From NCBI RefSeq assembly GCF_018139145.2, contig NC_059500.1, positions 58,121,580 through 58,185,579 on the forward strand: DNA of 64,000 nucleotides. Direction: 5' to 3'. Origin of the DNA: Gymnogyps californianus (taxonomy: Eukaryota; Chordata; Aves; Accipitriformes; Cathartidae). Below, one piece after another: positions 15,101 through 28,200 of the stretch. A program made the translations under genes and the position numbers. Each line of letters opens with the position of its first letter. Position 1 is the first letter of the stretch. The notes under the pieces are model-generated. The model saw only the letters and a program-made list of their open reading frames with translations, had not been told where the DNA came from and searched no databases.

Positions 15101-18100
15101 TTCCCTCACCGCAGAAGTGCTGAGTAAACAGGAGTTGGCTGCTGCTGGGTGCCCAGCAGCCTGCAGTGGCCATGGGGCCATGCGGGGGCTCCAAAGCGGG
15201 TTTCTGGAACACCACCTTGCCTTGTGGACTCTAATCACTGATTAACCCACATAAAGGATGGTTGGAATAAAACAGATTAAAACAACAAATAGTATCTGTG
15301 CTGCCATCTTGTGAACCAGAATTTTATAACACCTTTAAGGTTATTTTGTAAATATGGCCATGTTGCCATGGCAGCTGAAATCTAGTGTGGAAAAATGTTG
15401 CTGAAATGATTTATTGCTGGTGTAGTGTGCTGTACAGGGTGGGCAAGTTGTCACTGCTGTTCGTTTCTCCTCATGTAAATTGAATATGAAGTGCATCGGA
15501 AGGGCTTTATTCAGGGAAATGAATGTTGCAACAAACTTCATGCAGGTGTGCACAACTCAACAAAGTACAGTAATGCACAGTGAGATCCATATTATTTTAA
15601 TACTTATGCACAAAGTATCCACACATGAATGTTTCATAGTTTTCAGTGTAGCTCTTGCTGAAAGTCAGTATCCTCCCTACTGAAATCATAACCATAAAAA
15701 TAAGCTGAGATGCTGCTAAATCTAACACTAGCTGTAGATATGCAACTTCGAATTTGAACTGACTTACGGAAGGGTAAAAAATTAGAGCACTACAAGTAAA
15801 TCCAAAATCTCTTGCTGAAGGATTTGACGCTCATTTTACGTGCTGAATTTCTGAAATCTTGTGTAGCCAAGTGATTCACGATGTCCTTCACAACGCTATC
15901 TTCATGTTACTTCTTGTATGCAACATAAGAGAAGTGGTGATCGGAATGACCTGCATCATGCCTTCCTTCCCCGTACTGCTCTGGTGACCCACGATCACAA
16001 AACATTGACTTCTTTCTAACAGAGTATGTTTTTAGGATGGATAAAACTTGAGATTCAGTAGAGACTGTCACTGGAGTATGAATCTCATATGAGCCTCAAA
16101 TTTAGAAGACAATATTTCCAGGGTGTCTGACTCCAGGAGTAAGTTGGCAGCAGAGGGCTGTAGCTCTGACTTGAGCCAAGGCTCCTAGCTGTAAGATTTG
16201 GGGCTGAATGCACCAGAATATGAGGAAAAAAAGGTCTGAAGAAAGCAGTTTTCTCAGCTGCCTGCTCTGTCACTGCGCTCCACAGCCTCTAAGTAGAGCC
16301 TCCAAGCTTGTGCAGTTTTTTGTATAACTCGTACTTTTTGCCATGATAGTGTTCAAATTGTCTGTATCTATTTTCATGGAATGGCTGGAAGCTTTGCATG
16401 CATTTGCTCTGGAAATAGGCTGTGGCTGTTTGTGAAACCACCTTTTTCTAAGGTTTCTGGTTTAGGAGATGTATCATGCTAAAGCTTGCAGTCTAATGAG
16501 AACAAATTTCAAAGTTAACACGCAGTCTTTCCTTATAAACAAATCAATGCCACAACAACCACTTTTGCTCTGCCAAGCAACCCACCTAGTTTGCTTGTGC
16601 TGCTCTCACCCTCCTTTTTAAAGCAATATTTATGGGACTGTTGGTGGGGGAAAAAAATATCTTTTTTGCATTAAAAAACAAAAGTAAATGAAGAGTTAAG
16701 AGCTGAGATTTCCTAACAGATCTTTAGATTCTGAAACTAGAGACATAATAATGTGGAACTCTAAATGGTGTGTTCTCATGCTTCAGACTTGTATATTTCT
16801 AAGTATCTTCAAAAAAAATTTTAACTTAAAAATAATCACTTCACAGACATTTAAAGTTAGAATCTGACATTTTGTTTTGGGACTGATTGTTGTTACTCTT
16901 ATTTTCTAGCAACAAGATTTTTTTTACCCTTTGTTTGGAATGAGATGGCTGTATTGTAATCTCTAGGTCAACAATCTGTTTCACTTCCCCATAGTATGTG
17001 TGTGCTGAACCAGACTGAAAGGCTGTGGTTGTGAGCTGGGGAGGTAGTAAATGGGTGGTAACTTATCGTTACTTTGTCTTCAATATACCTTTTTCATAGC
17101 GGCATCCAGTGTTCTGAGCTTTGGCTCTGGAGTCCTGTCTTTGCTTCTCCAAAGGTCTGCTTCCCAGGAGGTAAAAACCTGGTGCCCTTGGATCCACATC
17201 TTCTAGCATAAATCCAAAAGGTCAGGGCAGTGCAAGTATAAATTTTGCTGCAACATCCAGTGTGTGCCAAATGCGATGGGCTTTGGGTGGGTTATACAAT
17301 GTATTCTCTCTTCTCAGTTGAACGCTGGCTCCAGCATTTCCAGTCCCTTAGCAAGCCATGTGTGCTTTGCTGACCACACAGACTGTCAATGACAACTTCA
17401 TAACTGGCTAAGTTCATAGTGCAGCACTGGTGTTTCCAGTTCCCTTGACCTTTGCCTCAAATGAGATTCAGGGGGGTTTTTTTGCTTTTAAAGTGCAAGC
17501 CTGAGCTCATTATACTGCTGCTGTTTTGTGCGGTCAAATGTGGAAACTGGAATCTCTTGGTGAGCAGCGTGCTGTTTACTGCTCGTGGGTCTGGCACAGA
17601 AGTCATCATTGTTATCTTGCCAGAAATTCACTGCTGAACTGCTCTGCTTCGGATTGCCAAGAGTCAAAATAGAATTGAGCAAAGCAAAAGGAAATTGTAC
17701 CTCAATACTTGCTCCTGGCAGGCTTTCCAGTATTATGTATTGGAATTAAAGTTTTGGAGATATATTTCCATTGATCAGGTCTGGGTTTGGGATTTTGTCT
17801 AAGGCAAATCCTTAGTTTCTGTGCTGGCAAGTACTGCAGTATTATGAAAATAAAAGCAGGCTGTATTTATTCATACTGGTGTATGATCCCAAGTATCTCT
17901 CTTCAGTAAAACATCTGTTTATGTATGTTTGGACCCAAATGATAAGACTAAAACTGGTATGGGTAGCTCTGCAGGGCTGTTCTAATGATAGCTAATTTTT
18001 GATGGTGCTACCCAGGACTTCAGTGATGTTGCATGTTTTGGTCTGCTTCCTGAGATTGCCTTTTGTCTCTCCACCATGGAGTGGGGTTTGGGTTTAGCTG

Positions 18101-21100
18101 TAATGAGTGACCAAGTCAACCACCATGTTCACCACTGTGGCAGTTTTTCCTGGCATACATCTGTGAGTAAGTTAAGGTTGTTAAAAACACAGTATTAGTT
18201 ATGGGATTGCATTGTAGAAAAAGAAATGGCAGAAATGCATGTGCACATTTGATAGCTATAATAGTCCTATTCCAGAAGCTTCTTACTGAAGAAAAACATA
18301 CCATCTAATATTGAGTTATAGGCCCTTCCTCTTGTAGCCACAGTATTAACTAGTTTTTGTGGGGAATAGTTTCTGCAACAGACTTAAATCTGATGCTGAT
18401 GCAGCAGTACTCTGTGCTCAGGAAAACAGTGGGTGAGCCAAAGGCAATGGTGCTTTTTTAGCCCCAAAGAAAAATAAATTGCTCCAAAGGTACCTATAAA
18501 TCCTTATTGTCAGGTAGATATTCTCTGTTTCACTGAAAGAAACAGAAGTAGAAGGGTTTCTGTTTTTTTCAGTCCAGTCTACTCCTGCTGTCGGCACCAT
18601 GTCATATAATAACTTTCATAAACTCACCAAACTGTGTCTTAAAAAGCAGAACATCACAACCTTAAAGTAATGCTTCTTTCTGTTTAAAACCACAATTCCC
18701 CTTTAACTGAATCAGTGTAAAGGGAAGAAAACTACTGTAATTGCCAGCATTGGGGAGAAAAGTGCTACAGATGTCTCAATAAACACTAGTAGAGAGAGTA
18801 ACAGAGTTGGGCAGCTTTTTGCATAACTAAAACTTACAAAGTTGTTTGTATATTTGCAGGATTTTATGCAAATCCTGAGGTTTTTCCTTCCTCAGATTAA
18901 ACATGTGCAAAATGGAGTAAATCCTTTCACAGTAGATCTTGTTGTAGCTAAGTTCTGCAACTTTCAGACATTGGTAAACCCTGTCTTATATGTAATACAG
19001 CTGTAGCTGTGTTCTCAGTCTTGGAGACTGATTCTCAAAAGCTGTAAGTTACAGTTGCCCTATTGCAGACCTGTGAGTTTTTCTAGAATGGATATCACTT
19101 ACAGATTTTTAGCTATAAATGGAAAGAAACTCTTTGCATCTTTCAGGTCCGCTCCATTTACTTCTCTCTACTTTTTTTTCCTTTTTTCCACTGAGTTACT
19201 AACATTTTCCTTCTAAAAAGAGACTTGTTTGCCTGTATGTTTATCTGGACTTGTTGGATTGACAGCTGTGTTCTTCATTACCCTTTTTTTTCCCTCTGGT
19301 TTCTTTGCTTCCTCATACTGTTTCCTGTTTGTTCCTCAGTGTATTGCATTTACCCACTAGACAGGGTAGCCTCCCTGTCCAGAACAGGACGGTTCCAGAT
19401 TAATCTTAAAGGCTCATCACCATGCTGGAAACAAATCCAAAACAGTTTTGCTGTTGTTGAATAACAGGAGGTTTGAAAAGCTGAGGAGTAGCTTTCACCT
19501 TGGATCAGCATGTCATTTAGAGCTTGGAAAATGACTCAACTTTATATGGACCCTTTTATAAAACCAGATCCAACCCACCCAAATGCATCCTTTCCCCTGC
19601 CTCCCAAACCCAGCAGCAGGTTATGAATAGCAAGCGCTTTGTGTCACAAGAACAGGAATTTGGGAGGTTATAAATTATAACCTAGACCTGCTCTGAAGGC
19701 TGCCATTCTCTCCTAGTGTCGTGCCCAGGTTGCTATTAGCCGTTCCTTCCTAGCACTAAGCAATGCCTTGCTAATGGACATTCAACAATAAGGCTATTAA
19801 ATGTAATACCTGGATCAACACTGACACATGGAGCTCTTTCGGCTGGCGAACCTATTGTATGGTGAAGGAAAGCCCGAGGAAGAGCTGCTTGTGATGTTAG
19901 GGCAAATAGCAGGGCTTGGCTGGCTTTTAGGGGGAGCTCCTGCACCAGCTGATATTTGGGCCAGGGGAAAGTTACCTCTAAGTAGCAAATTTTTGTACCA
20001 GAAGGGAGAAAAGCAATTTGGGGGGGCACATGTGTGTATCTTCAAAGGCAGTTCCAATGTAATCTTTTTTTTGGAGCCCTGGACTGAAGATGTCAGAAAA
20101 ATGTTTTCATAAGAAAACTGAGAATTAGAAGTGTAAAGGATCTAGTGTGAGGTACCAAACGCTGCTCTGGGGGCACAGAGTTTATCTCGCTGGAGATGGT
20201 CCTTTGGACAACAGGGTCAGCTTCAGCTCATGGTGAATGCCTCCCGTGACTCAGCAAGCTCCTCCTGCTATCCGTACAACTCTTTTTCTAGAAGACACAT
20301 TTTAGGAAATAAATTCTATAGAAAGAGCTAACTGACTCAGGTGAAACCCACATTTGCTGGGAGTACACATTCTTTGTTTATTCTTCCTTGTTGTCTGTTT
20401 TGGAGAAGACAAATGTTGTGACGTTTTTGTGACATTTTGCCTTAGTGTGTATCTATTTAGTCTATAAAATGTCATTAATAAGGATGACTTTTGGGTCCCT
20501 TGGCATGGGTCCATAACATGAACTTGCAATGCCAGATGGAGCAGGGAAACTTGTCAGGGATACAGTTCTCCTCACCAAAGCAGCTTTTATACTGCAAACT
20601 ACAGTTCTCCTAATGACACTCACTCCATGCAGTTTTGTGTGATATTGTCCCAGATTTATGGCTGGTGGTTTCCTGAAGAGCTATATGGGTAGTCCGTGCT
20701 TCAGTGAAACAACTTTCATATGTCCTGTAACAAATCCAAAAGTGCAATGGAGTAGGTAATTTGTCTTGAGTTTTAATGTGAAATAAAATGATATAGTGGG
20801 CTTTTTTCTTCTCTGTGGTGGGGCAAAAACTGGCTCATTTTCAACTTGGATCCTAGCTTTCTGGTTTCTGAAGTCACCCCTGTGGAGGTGATGTTAGATT
20901 TGTAATGCTGTCTCACGCAGCATACAGTAACGCTGCCTTAGTGACAGTAAGTAAAGCGAACTAATGTCTTCAGCTTTGTTCTTGTCCATTTGTAATGGTA
21001 TTAATGTCCTTCGAACAGCAGAGATTGGCTAAGCAAAAAGAAAAAAAGATACTGGGAAAGAACTAACTAGATTTACAGCTCTTGCAATGTGATTTAGCTG

Positions 21101-22075
21101 CTAGAAATGAGAATAATATCACAGGGCCAAAACACTTAGACCACCAATGTAAGGAACTTCTGGTCCAGTGACTAGGATGCTAACCTTTCTCAGGAGTGCT
21201 TTGGTAGCAGTTTCTCTTGGCTACTCAGTATAAACATACTGGATAATATGGTTTTATGTATGTTACTGGCCTTCTGAACTGGTTATGTATTTAATAATTA
21301 CTGTTTTCTATCTAGTACCATATCTATCACATCTAAGTCTCAAAAACTTAACTAGTTTACCACCTTGAAAGATTTAGTCACTGTTTGACGAGAAGCCATC
21401 CCATCTGATGGGCAGCAGCAACGTTTTAGCCAACTCACTGCCAGGCAGACCTCAAATGCATAAAGTACCTCGGGCTATTTCAACAAAAAGCTTCACTCCT
21501 TCCTCCAGCACTGGCACCATGTGTTTCACAGGTGAAGGTGGAGAGCTGCCGTGTGTTGCAGGAGGAGGATGAGCTGTAGGAGTGCTCTGTACTGAGATGA
21601 GCATTGCTGCAAGCTTGGGTTGTGGAACACATCAGCTGCAGGAATCAGCCTCGTACAGTACATTGCTGGCCTCAATGCTTTTGAGGTTCAGCCCTGGCAT
21701 AGCTATCACAGAGTTTTTTAAATGCAAACACCAATAATACACAGCACTCTATTTTCTTCTGGTTTCAGCTTAAATTACTGTTTATTTAAAAGCCTAGTGC
21801 TGCTCAAAAGATCTGAGTTAGACCCCTTAGGGGATGTGTACTTCAAAGTATGTTATTTGGTTATTGATAGGTCACAACCATGCAGTGCAGATATGATTCT
21901 CTAGTCATTTTGATCTGCCATGTGAAGGAATACAAGGATTTTCTCCTTAGCCTGCACCCTTTTCTCTTATGATTGTGTTGTGGCAGTGACATTAAAAGTA
22001 CGATGTTTGTGGGTGAAAGGTGTCACTTCTATTAAAATCACAAATAACGAAGTTTCTCAAATGATGTCTCTGTAG

Positions 22076-22232
22076 GTGGATGGAGGTCTGCTTGGAAGAA
22101 GAGCTGCCCCCGACTACAGAGCTGGAGGAAGGCTTAAGAAACGGTGTTTACCTTGCCAAGCTTGCAAAATTCTTTGCCCCTAATGTGGTGTCAGACAAAA
22201 AGATCTACGATGTGGAGCAGGCACGCTATAAG
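22076..22232 (+). CDS. IQGAP2: IQGAP2 exon: CH domain, first part
   Basis: First IQGAP2 exon in the window. The acceptor is ctctgtag and the donor gtaata. The first base completes a split Arg codon (Lys-Arg-Trp in human), then 52 codons follow from TGG ATG GAG, matching human residues about 50-101. It encodes the opening helices of the actin-binding CH domain: WMEVC, ELPPTTELEEGLRNGVYLAK and FFAP..VS.KKIYDVEQ are diagnostic of IQGAPs. The ATG at 22080 is internal (Met51 in human), not a start codon. The frame stays open for 411 nt past the donor, so intron retention would extend the protein before a stop. Confidence 0.95.
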
Positions 22233-25200
22233 GTAATAACATTTTCAGTTCTCTCACCGCCAAGACAAAAAAATGTAGTGTCTGTCTTCCAACTCTTAAA
22301 GATACCCAAGCATGGTTGGTTAACTTTCTGTATCTCTTTAAGACTGTCGGGACTAGATGGAAGACACACAGCACTAAGAAGCCAGCATGATGTTAGAGAT
22401 GTTTTACCCTTACAAAAACTGTTAGTGTCAATTAATGTTTTTAAAGCTGAACAAATTACACTTCTGGCTCCAGAAGAACATGACCTTTACCATTTAGACA
22501 ATGTCATGTCCAAAGAACATGAGCTTTACCATTTAGACAATTATTTCTCATTAGGAGTAGGAGCCAAAAGCAAGTCAGTAATTAAACTTAATAACTATTC
22601 CAAATTTTCCTCTTCTTGTATGGGAGGACATTCACTTCATTAGATCTGTGTGTTTATTTTACCAAATTTAACACTGAGAAGCAAAAAACAAGCTACCACT
22701 GATTAAGCTTGCTACCTGTGTGAGCTGTTCATTAACTCCAAGATCCTCAATAATATAGAAATACAGACATGCATATGCAGCAGTCTCACTATGGAATGCA
22801 TTATCGCAACATGTAGAGGGGGCAGAAAAAAATTGAAATGGACATTTCTAAGGTGTAATCACTGGCTGTTGTTTGAGAGTTGAGAAATTCAGCTGTTCTA
22901 GGTCCCGTATGGTTAACAGAACCATTGTTAAGAATCCTGGTTACATTTAAATGTTTCTCTTGAAAATCTCCAAAACTTGAGTTCAGGCTTCTTTTCCCCC
23001 TTTACCCTGACTCTTTAAAAATTAAAAAAAAAAAAAAAAAATTAAAATACTTTCCCGCTTTGCTCTTTTAACTGCTGCTTGCATAGGCTGTAGGGAGGGT
23101 CAGGTATTCAGGTTGATCTGAAGAGTGACTGAGAGCTCCTTATCTGCTCTCCTTCACAGTAGTGCTGAGCAGTGTTACCACTTCTGTATTTTGGAGGTAG
23201 TGGTTCCTGGTCTTTGACAGCCAGCCTTTACTCCCAAAGACTACTGAAGGGCTGTACAAATGGCCACTTCAGTCACAGTCCACTCAGATGGGTACAAAAG
23301 TGGCTTATGTTACATAAAAGATTGAGCTGGACAGTGTGAGGCTGTTGATGTGTTAGGATGCTCCTTTAGCAGGATTGTGGCTGTGACGCTTTGGTCTCCG
23401 TGTTCAAACAAGGGAAAATTCCCTGAACTCGACTTCAGGATATAAAATTGGGAAGCAACAGGAGGATCAATAATTAGAGATTTTTGCTTTATATGATTTT
23501 TATCATGTTTTCCTTCTATGTTTCTAATAGAGATCTGGCCTTCATTTTCGGCACACTGACAACACTGTGCAGTGGTTAAGAGCAATGGAGTCCATTGGTC
23601 TGCCTAAGGTAAGCCTTTAAATTTTAGCAAAGAAACTGGCTCAAAGCACTGACTCACTGAGATCCCCTTTCATCTGCTTGAGCATAAGTGGTTGCTTACA
23701 GTAAGTCTATGGGGAAGAGGTAGTTCAGGAAACAAAGCTGAAGAGAAGGTAATGCTGAAAGCGGTGGGAGTGTCAGTTATGTGCTGCTGCTGCCAGTGTG
23801 CGTGGGCTGAGGCTGCTATGGATGAGTGCTGTGGGTTGAAATGCTCAGGGTGCTTCTCCTGTGGGAAGACAAACAGGGATGCTAGCAGTGTTTTAGCTAT
23901 ATCTTATTGCTACTACAGCCTCTGTGGGGCCCTGAAAGGAATATGGTTTAAACCAGAAAGCTTAAATATTTGCTTCCTTTAGGTTAGTACCTCTCACCAT
24001 GTCTCTTGCTGCCTCTTCCTCTTAATGTACATCCCAGTTTCTTTGCCTCTACCCTGTTTCCAGACTGTCCTTGCATGCTCCAGTGCATCTGCGTGGCTAT
24101 GCTGTTGCTCCTCTTCCGCCAGCTGCTTTCTTGGGTCATCTCTCATATTTATCTTCCTCCTTGTGGGTCTTCGCTTGTCATCTCCCCTCTCTGCTGCTGT
24201 TTCTGGGCACCAGTGAGTCTTTTTTGGATGAAAATCCTTTAAGAAAGGTCTGCATGGAAACACTTTGCTTGTTTGGACATTTTGGCACCCACACACAGCA
24301 TGGGACAAGTACTCCTTCACCCAGGCTGCCCAGTAGCCGCCCCGGGGTGCCTGGGCCAGGGCAGCCCCGGCGCTGCCCAATGCACTGTGATCAGGCACAG
24401 CGGGGATGCTCAGACAGCTGCCTGAAGGGCTGCAGGGACTAGTGGCCAGTCACTGTGGGCAAACACTCTGCAGGTGCCTATAAGCAGAAAAGGGCACCCA
24501 TGACTGCCATCAGAAATGCCGTAGAGATGAGGAGGGTCCTGCCATTCCCAAGTCAGGCTTTTTTTAATCTAACTTGAGTCCTCTGTTCAGCTGGCTGATT
24601 TCCACCCTGCCATCCCTCCTCTGAAAGTTTTCGCTTCTGTTGTGGAGGATGGTCACAGCCAAAAGCTTTCCCGAGTCACCCTCCCGAAGCTGTTGTGAGC
24701 AAACGATGAAGAGGGCACTGTGCTCCTGACTTACTCGGTCTTGTCCTATTAACCATGGGACGGCGTAGCCCCGAGTGCCTGGCCTGGGCTGGAAGCATGC
24801 TGCCAACTCTCATGGTTAGCTAAGTCTTTTATTTTATTTTTGTGGAGAAACAGTGTTTAGTAACTGGGACCGACGCCAGGAACAAATTAGTGGTAGAACC
24901 AGAATTGGAACTTATGATGTGACTTTCTGGCTAAATTGCTTAATATTCCTCTCTCTGAATATCTTTCTCTGTAAATGATGTATTCACAAAGTTAAGGTTC
25001 CTGGCAATTAGAATTTTGCATTTTTAAACCATACTTGATAGGCTTGGTTCTCAATGAGGCTTTGCAAATTGTAACTGCATCCCAGGTTTTGGGTGTCTGT
25101 AGGAGGACAAGCCCTACTGGCTGAGCTTGTGCCAAAGGACCTTTTCCAAAAATCTTGCTGAAATGCTGTGTCCTTATCTTCCTTTTTTTCCCCTCTTAAG

Positions 25201-28200
25201 TAACTTTTGTGCTTTATTAAATTTTTCTTTATGAAAACTACTGATAAAGTTAAAATAACATCAGAAGAGACTTGTTTCATAACTGTATAGAAGTAACAGC
25301 TGAAATTCTATAAGTTTAAGGTATGGTTCTGCAGGGAGCTCATTTTAGCTGCTTCTCTGCTCAGTAATATGTCTTCCTTTAACTCTGTGCTCTTTGTTTT
25401 TTAGATCTTTTATCCAGAGACTACGGATGTCTATGATAGGAAAAACATCCCTAGGATGATATATTGCATTCACGCTCTGAGGTAACTGGTGATGGGAGTA
25501 AAAGTTAAAGTAACTGCCAAAACTAGGAGTGTAAGTCTTGAAATGGCTTTAGGGTAACCAGTATATCAAAATCTGTCAGAATTTGCAAGTTCATTAATTT
25601 AAAGTTGGAGACAGAAGTCCAACTTTGTCAGGACTATTGGCCAAATTATTTTCAAAATAGAAATGAAGGACTACTGAATTTGGTGCAGACATCCCTCTCT
25701 CAATCAGTACACCCCCTCACAAAGTGCACATACAATTTCAAAACACATACTGCAACAAACCAAATAAATGAACAAAAACTTAGCAGAATATTACTATAAC
25801 CATGGGGCAGATGTGCTGATCGGAATGAAAATGATGATGAACTGACATCTTTCTGTCCCACAAGAGGAGCAAATAATTACTGTGTTCTGAGGTCATTCAT
25901 GTGAAAATTAACGTTTTCCAAGATGTTAAAGTTCTGAGCAACTTGATTTTGAATGTAAAGTCAGGAAGGCTTTGACCACACCACTGAAGATAGAGCTTAA
26001 AACTTTTTTATGTCCTGCCTTAAGGATTTTCTTGATGTTTAGCACTAAAAGTAATGAACATTTGCCTCATGCTGTCCCTGGTGTGAGGGGCAGTGCTGTT
26101 GGCAGACAGCTCCTCCCTCTTATGGCACTCCTAGCTCATTTCCTGCACATGGAGACCTTTTCTTTTCATTACTTTCTTGCAACTAGGCTTGCAGAGAACA
26201 TAATTAACTTATGCCCCAAACTCTCTTCTACTGTCCTAATGGTGTTCAAAGGCACATCAGCTGCTCCAGGACTATAGGTCAGAAACTATTCAATACATGC
26301 TGTAACTGAAATTTTTTTAAGGTCTAATCCTTGAAATGATGTGCCTACTCTTGCACTCTATGTGCACTCACTGCCAATAAGTAAGGCATACCGCCAAAGT
26401 TCATCATATTTCTTTCAAATGCTAGGTGTTCAGAACTGATGGCTGTGGTATTTTTTGTCATCTTTGACGAATATTGCCACTTGAAATTATTATGCCTGGT
26501 GTAATATTAACTGGACAGAATCAACAGGCCTGTTTGAGGGTAGCTCTCACCTAAAACTTGGTAGTGTGGTCTGTTCTGTCAGGGAGTGTCTCATGTAAAC
26601 TTGAAGTGATTTCCTGAAGTGGATGCATGGGGCTCTAATGTTAACCAGCTCAGGCTGACATGGTGGTCTGCATGCCCTTCCAGCCACATTATGAGCCGGC
26701 TCAGATGTTTTGCAGGAGGTGGAAGAACACAATGAAGTTTTCTGATATTTTCTTCCTCATGTATGGAGGAGGACTTTATCAACTGTGGATTTAAATGCTA
26801 CATGAACAATAAGCCCATAAGTTAGATACCTTCTTAAGATCTGCCTAATCGTTGCAATGGCAATCACTCTTTTCATCTTGAACTGAATTTTGCAATGGGT
26901 TGACCTTTGGTAGAAGTTTTCTTTTCTCCATCTTGATGTGCCCCAGGATTTATGCAGAAATTTACAGAATTAGTCTGTGTTGTCTCAGCTTTAGCTTCCA
27001 ATGTTGTTTTATTTAAATTACCTTTCCTTGTTGCATATGAACACAAAGCTGTAACTCTGTACTTACAAGCTATTATTTTAGAAATGGACTTCGTATCAAA
27101 TGCATCATGCCACACTGAAGGGGAATAGGCCTGAAATGCTTTTGCTTATGATGCCTTCCCATGGAAGCGTAGGGCCTTGTGCCTGCATCCCATGCAGGAT
27201 GTAAGAATCGAAGAAACAGTTGTTGAGCTTCATTGATTTCCATGCCTTTTCCTAAAATGAATGTTGTAAGTCCTTCACTGGAGCCTTTCAAACCAAATTC
27301 CAGTGTCAGTATTGAATGGCACACAGCCTACATGGAAAGCAGACTGGGAAACAACTGAATTAAGGACAGGGCACTTGCCTGGCCAGCAGTGTTCCCAGTT
27401 GGGTTGGTGTCAGAGGAACACTGAGCTGCAGGAGTCCAGTTCTGTTCCCCTTCTGCTGTTGTAGCTACTGACCTGCTGGTGCCTGTCCCCGCTGGCTCCA
27501 CACTGTGCACCCCACCCGCTCTTCTCTCTGGGCTTGTCAGATCATCCTTTCCAGGGAATCAGTACAGGGTTCACTGATCCTGGAGAAGTCCATGTCCCTG
27601 TTGTTCTCAGGGTCCAGCACCACAGCATCTAGAAACAGCAATTGCAAGCAGGCTTTTCACCTTTGCAGCTGTAGCGTATGCACATGACCACTATATGAAG
27701 AATCACCATTGGGTTTAAATGTTAAATTCTAATGCATCTTGGAGCACATGCTCAAATTTCAAAAGCTTGTAACTTGGGAATATTGAGCACTTTCTCAGAG
27801 ATTTGAGGAGTTGACCTACTTCCCATTCTTTCTTAGTTGTTACCAGGTCATTACTCCAAAGCAACATGATTCTTGAGCTTTCCAACAAAACTACGTAAAT
27901 TTAACACAGATAGGATATTTTCTTATTCTCATTGTTGGAAATCCTGAAGCCATCTTTAGTTGAGATTTTCCCTAGGTGAATTAATTTATACAGAGTCAGT
28001 GTGCATAATTTAAGTGCTTAAAATTGATAAGATTATTTTTAGTTGCCCCTTTAAGCATGAAATAGCCTTAACTGTAGGTAATAGGAGCAAAAAGTTCTAT
28101 CTATCCAAAGGATCTATTTGACATCTGAAATGTTAACATTTCACAGCGGAAGTCTTTGGTTATTTGGGGGTTTGCTGATCTTTGAGCTGCTAGAGGGCCT

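Larger units (their letters stand above)
1..22075 (+). other. Long stretch without supportable exons, probably IQGAP2 intron
   Basis: The next coding sequence begins in mid-gene at 22076, and human IQGAP2 has very long early introns, so this is most simply intron. I looked for the preceding IQGAP2 exon (DERLSAEEMDERRRQN and IAYEYLCHLEEAK in human) and did not find it. All other open frames are short and unlike known proteins. It holds the poly(T) tract at 12176 and the open frames at 8821-9398. No CpG island or clear mobile element was seen. Confidence 0.7.
22233..23530 (+). other. IQGAP2 intron with open 5' extension
   Basis: 1.3-kb intron. The exon's frame stays open to 22643, includes the 29-bp duplication, and is followed by the poly(A) tract at 23024. 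No other gene was seen. Confidence 0.85.

Noticed and set aside
19736..20112. 97-codon (-) and 94-codon (+) frames
   Set aside because: Opposite-strand overlap with no homology recognised; treated as intronic chance.
1..22075. Search for the upstream IQGAP2 N-terminal exon, a CpG-rich promoter, tRNA or snoRNA genes
   Set aside because: None could be supported by reading; structured RNAs cannot be excluded without a covariance-model search.
22080..22643. 187-codon frame as a stand-alone gene
   Set aside because: Its first 51 codons are an internal IQGAP2 exon and the rest is intron read-through; the ATG is internal Met51.
23994..24442. Overlapping 134-codon (-) and 123-codon (+) frames
   Set aside because: Both strands are open at once in a GC-richer patch, the sign of composition rather than coding; the peptides are low complexity and unlike any family known to me.
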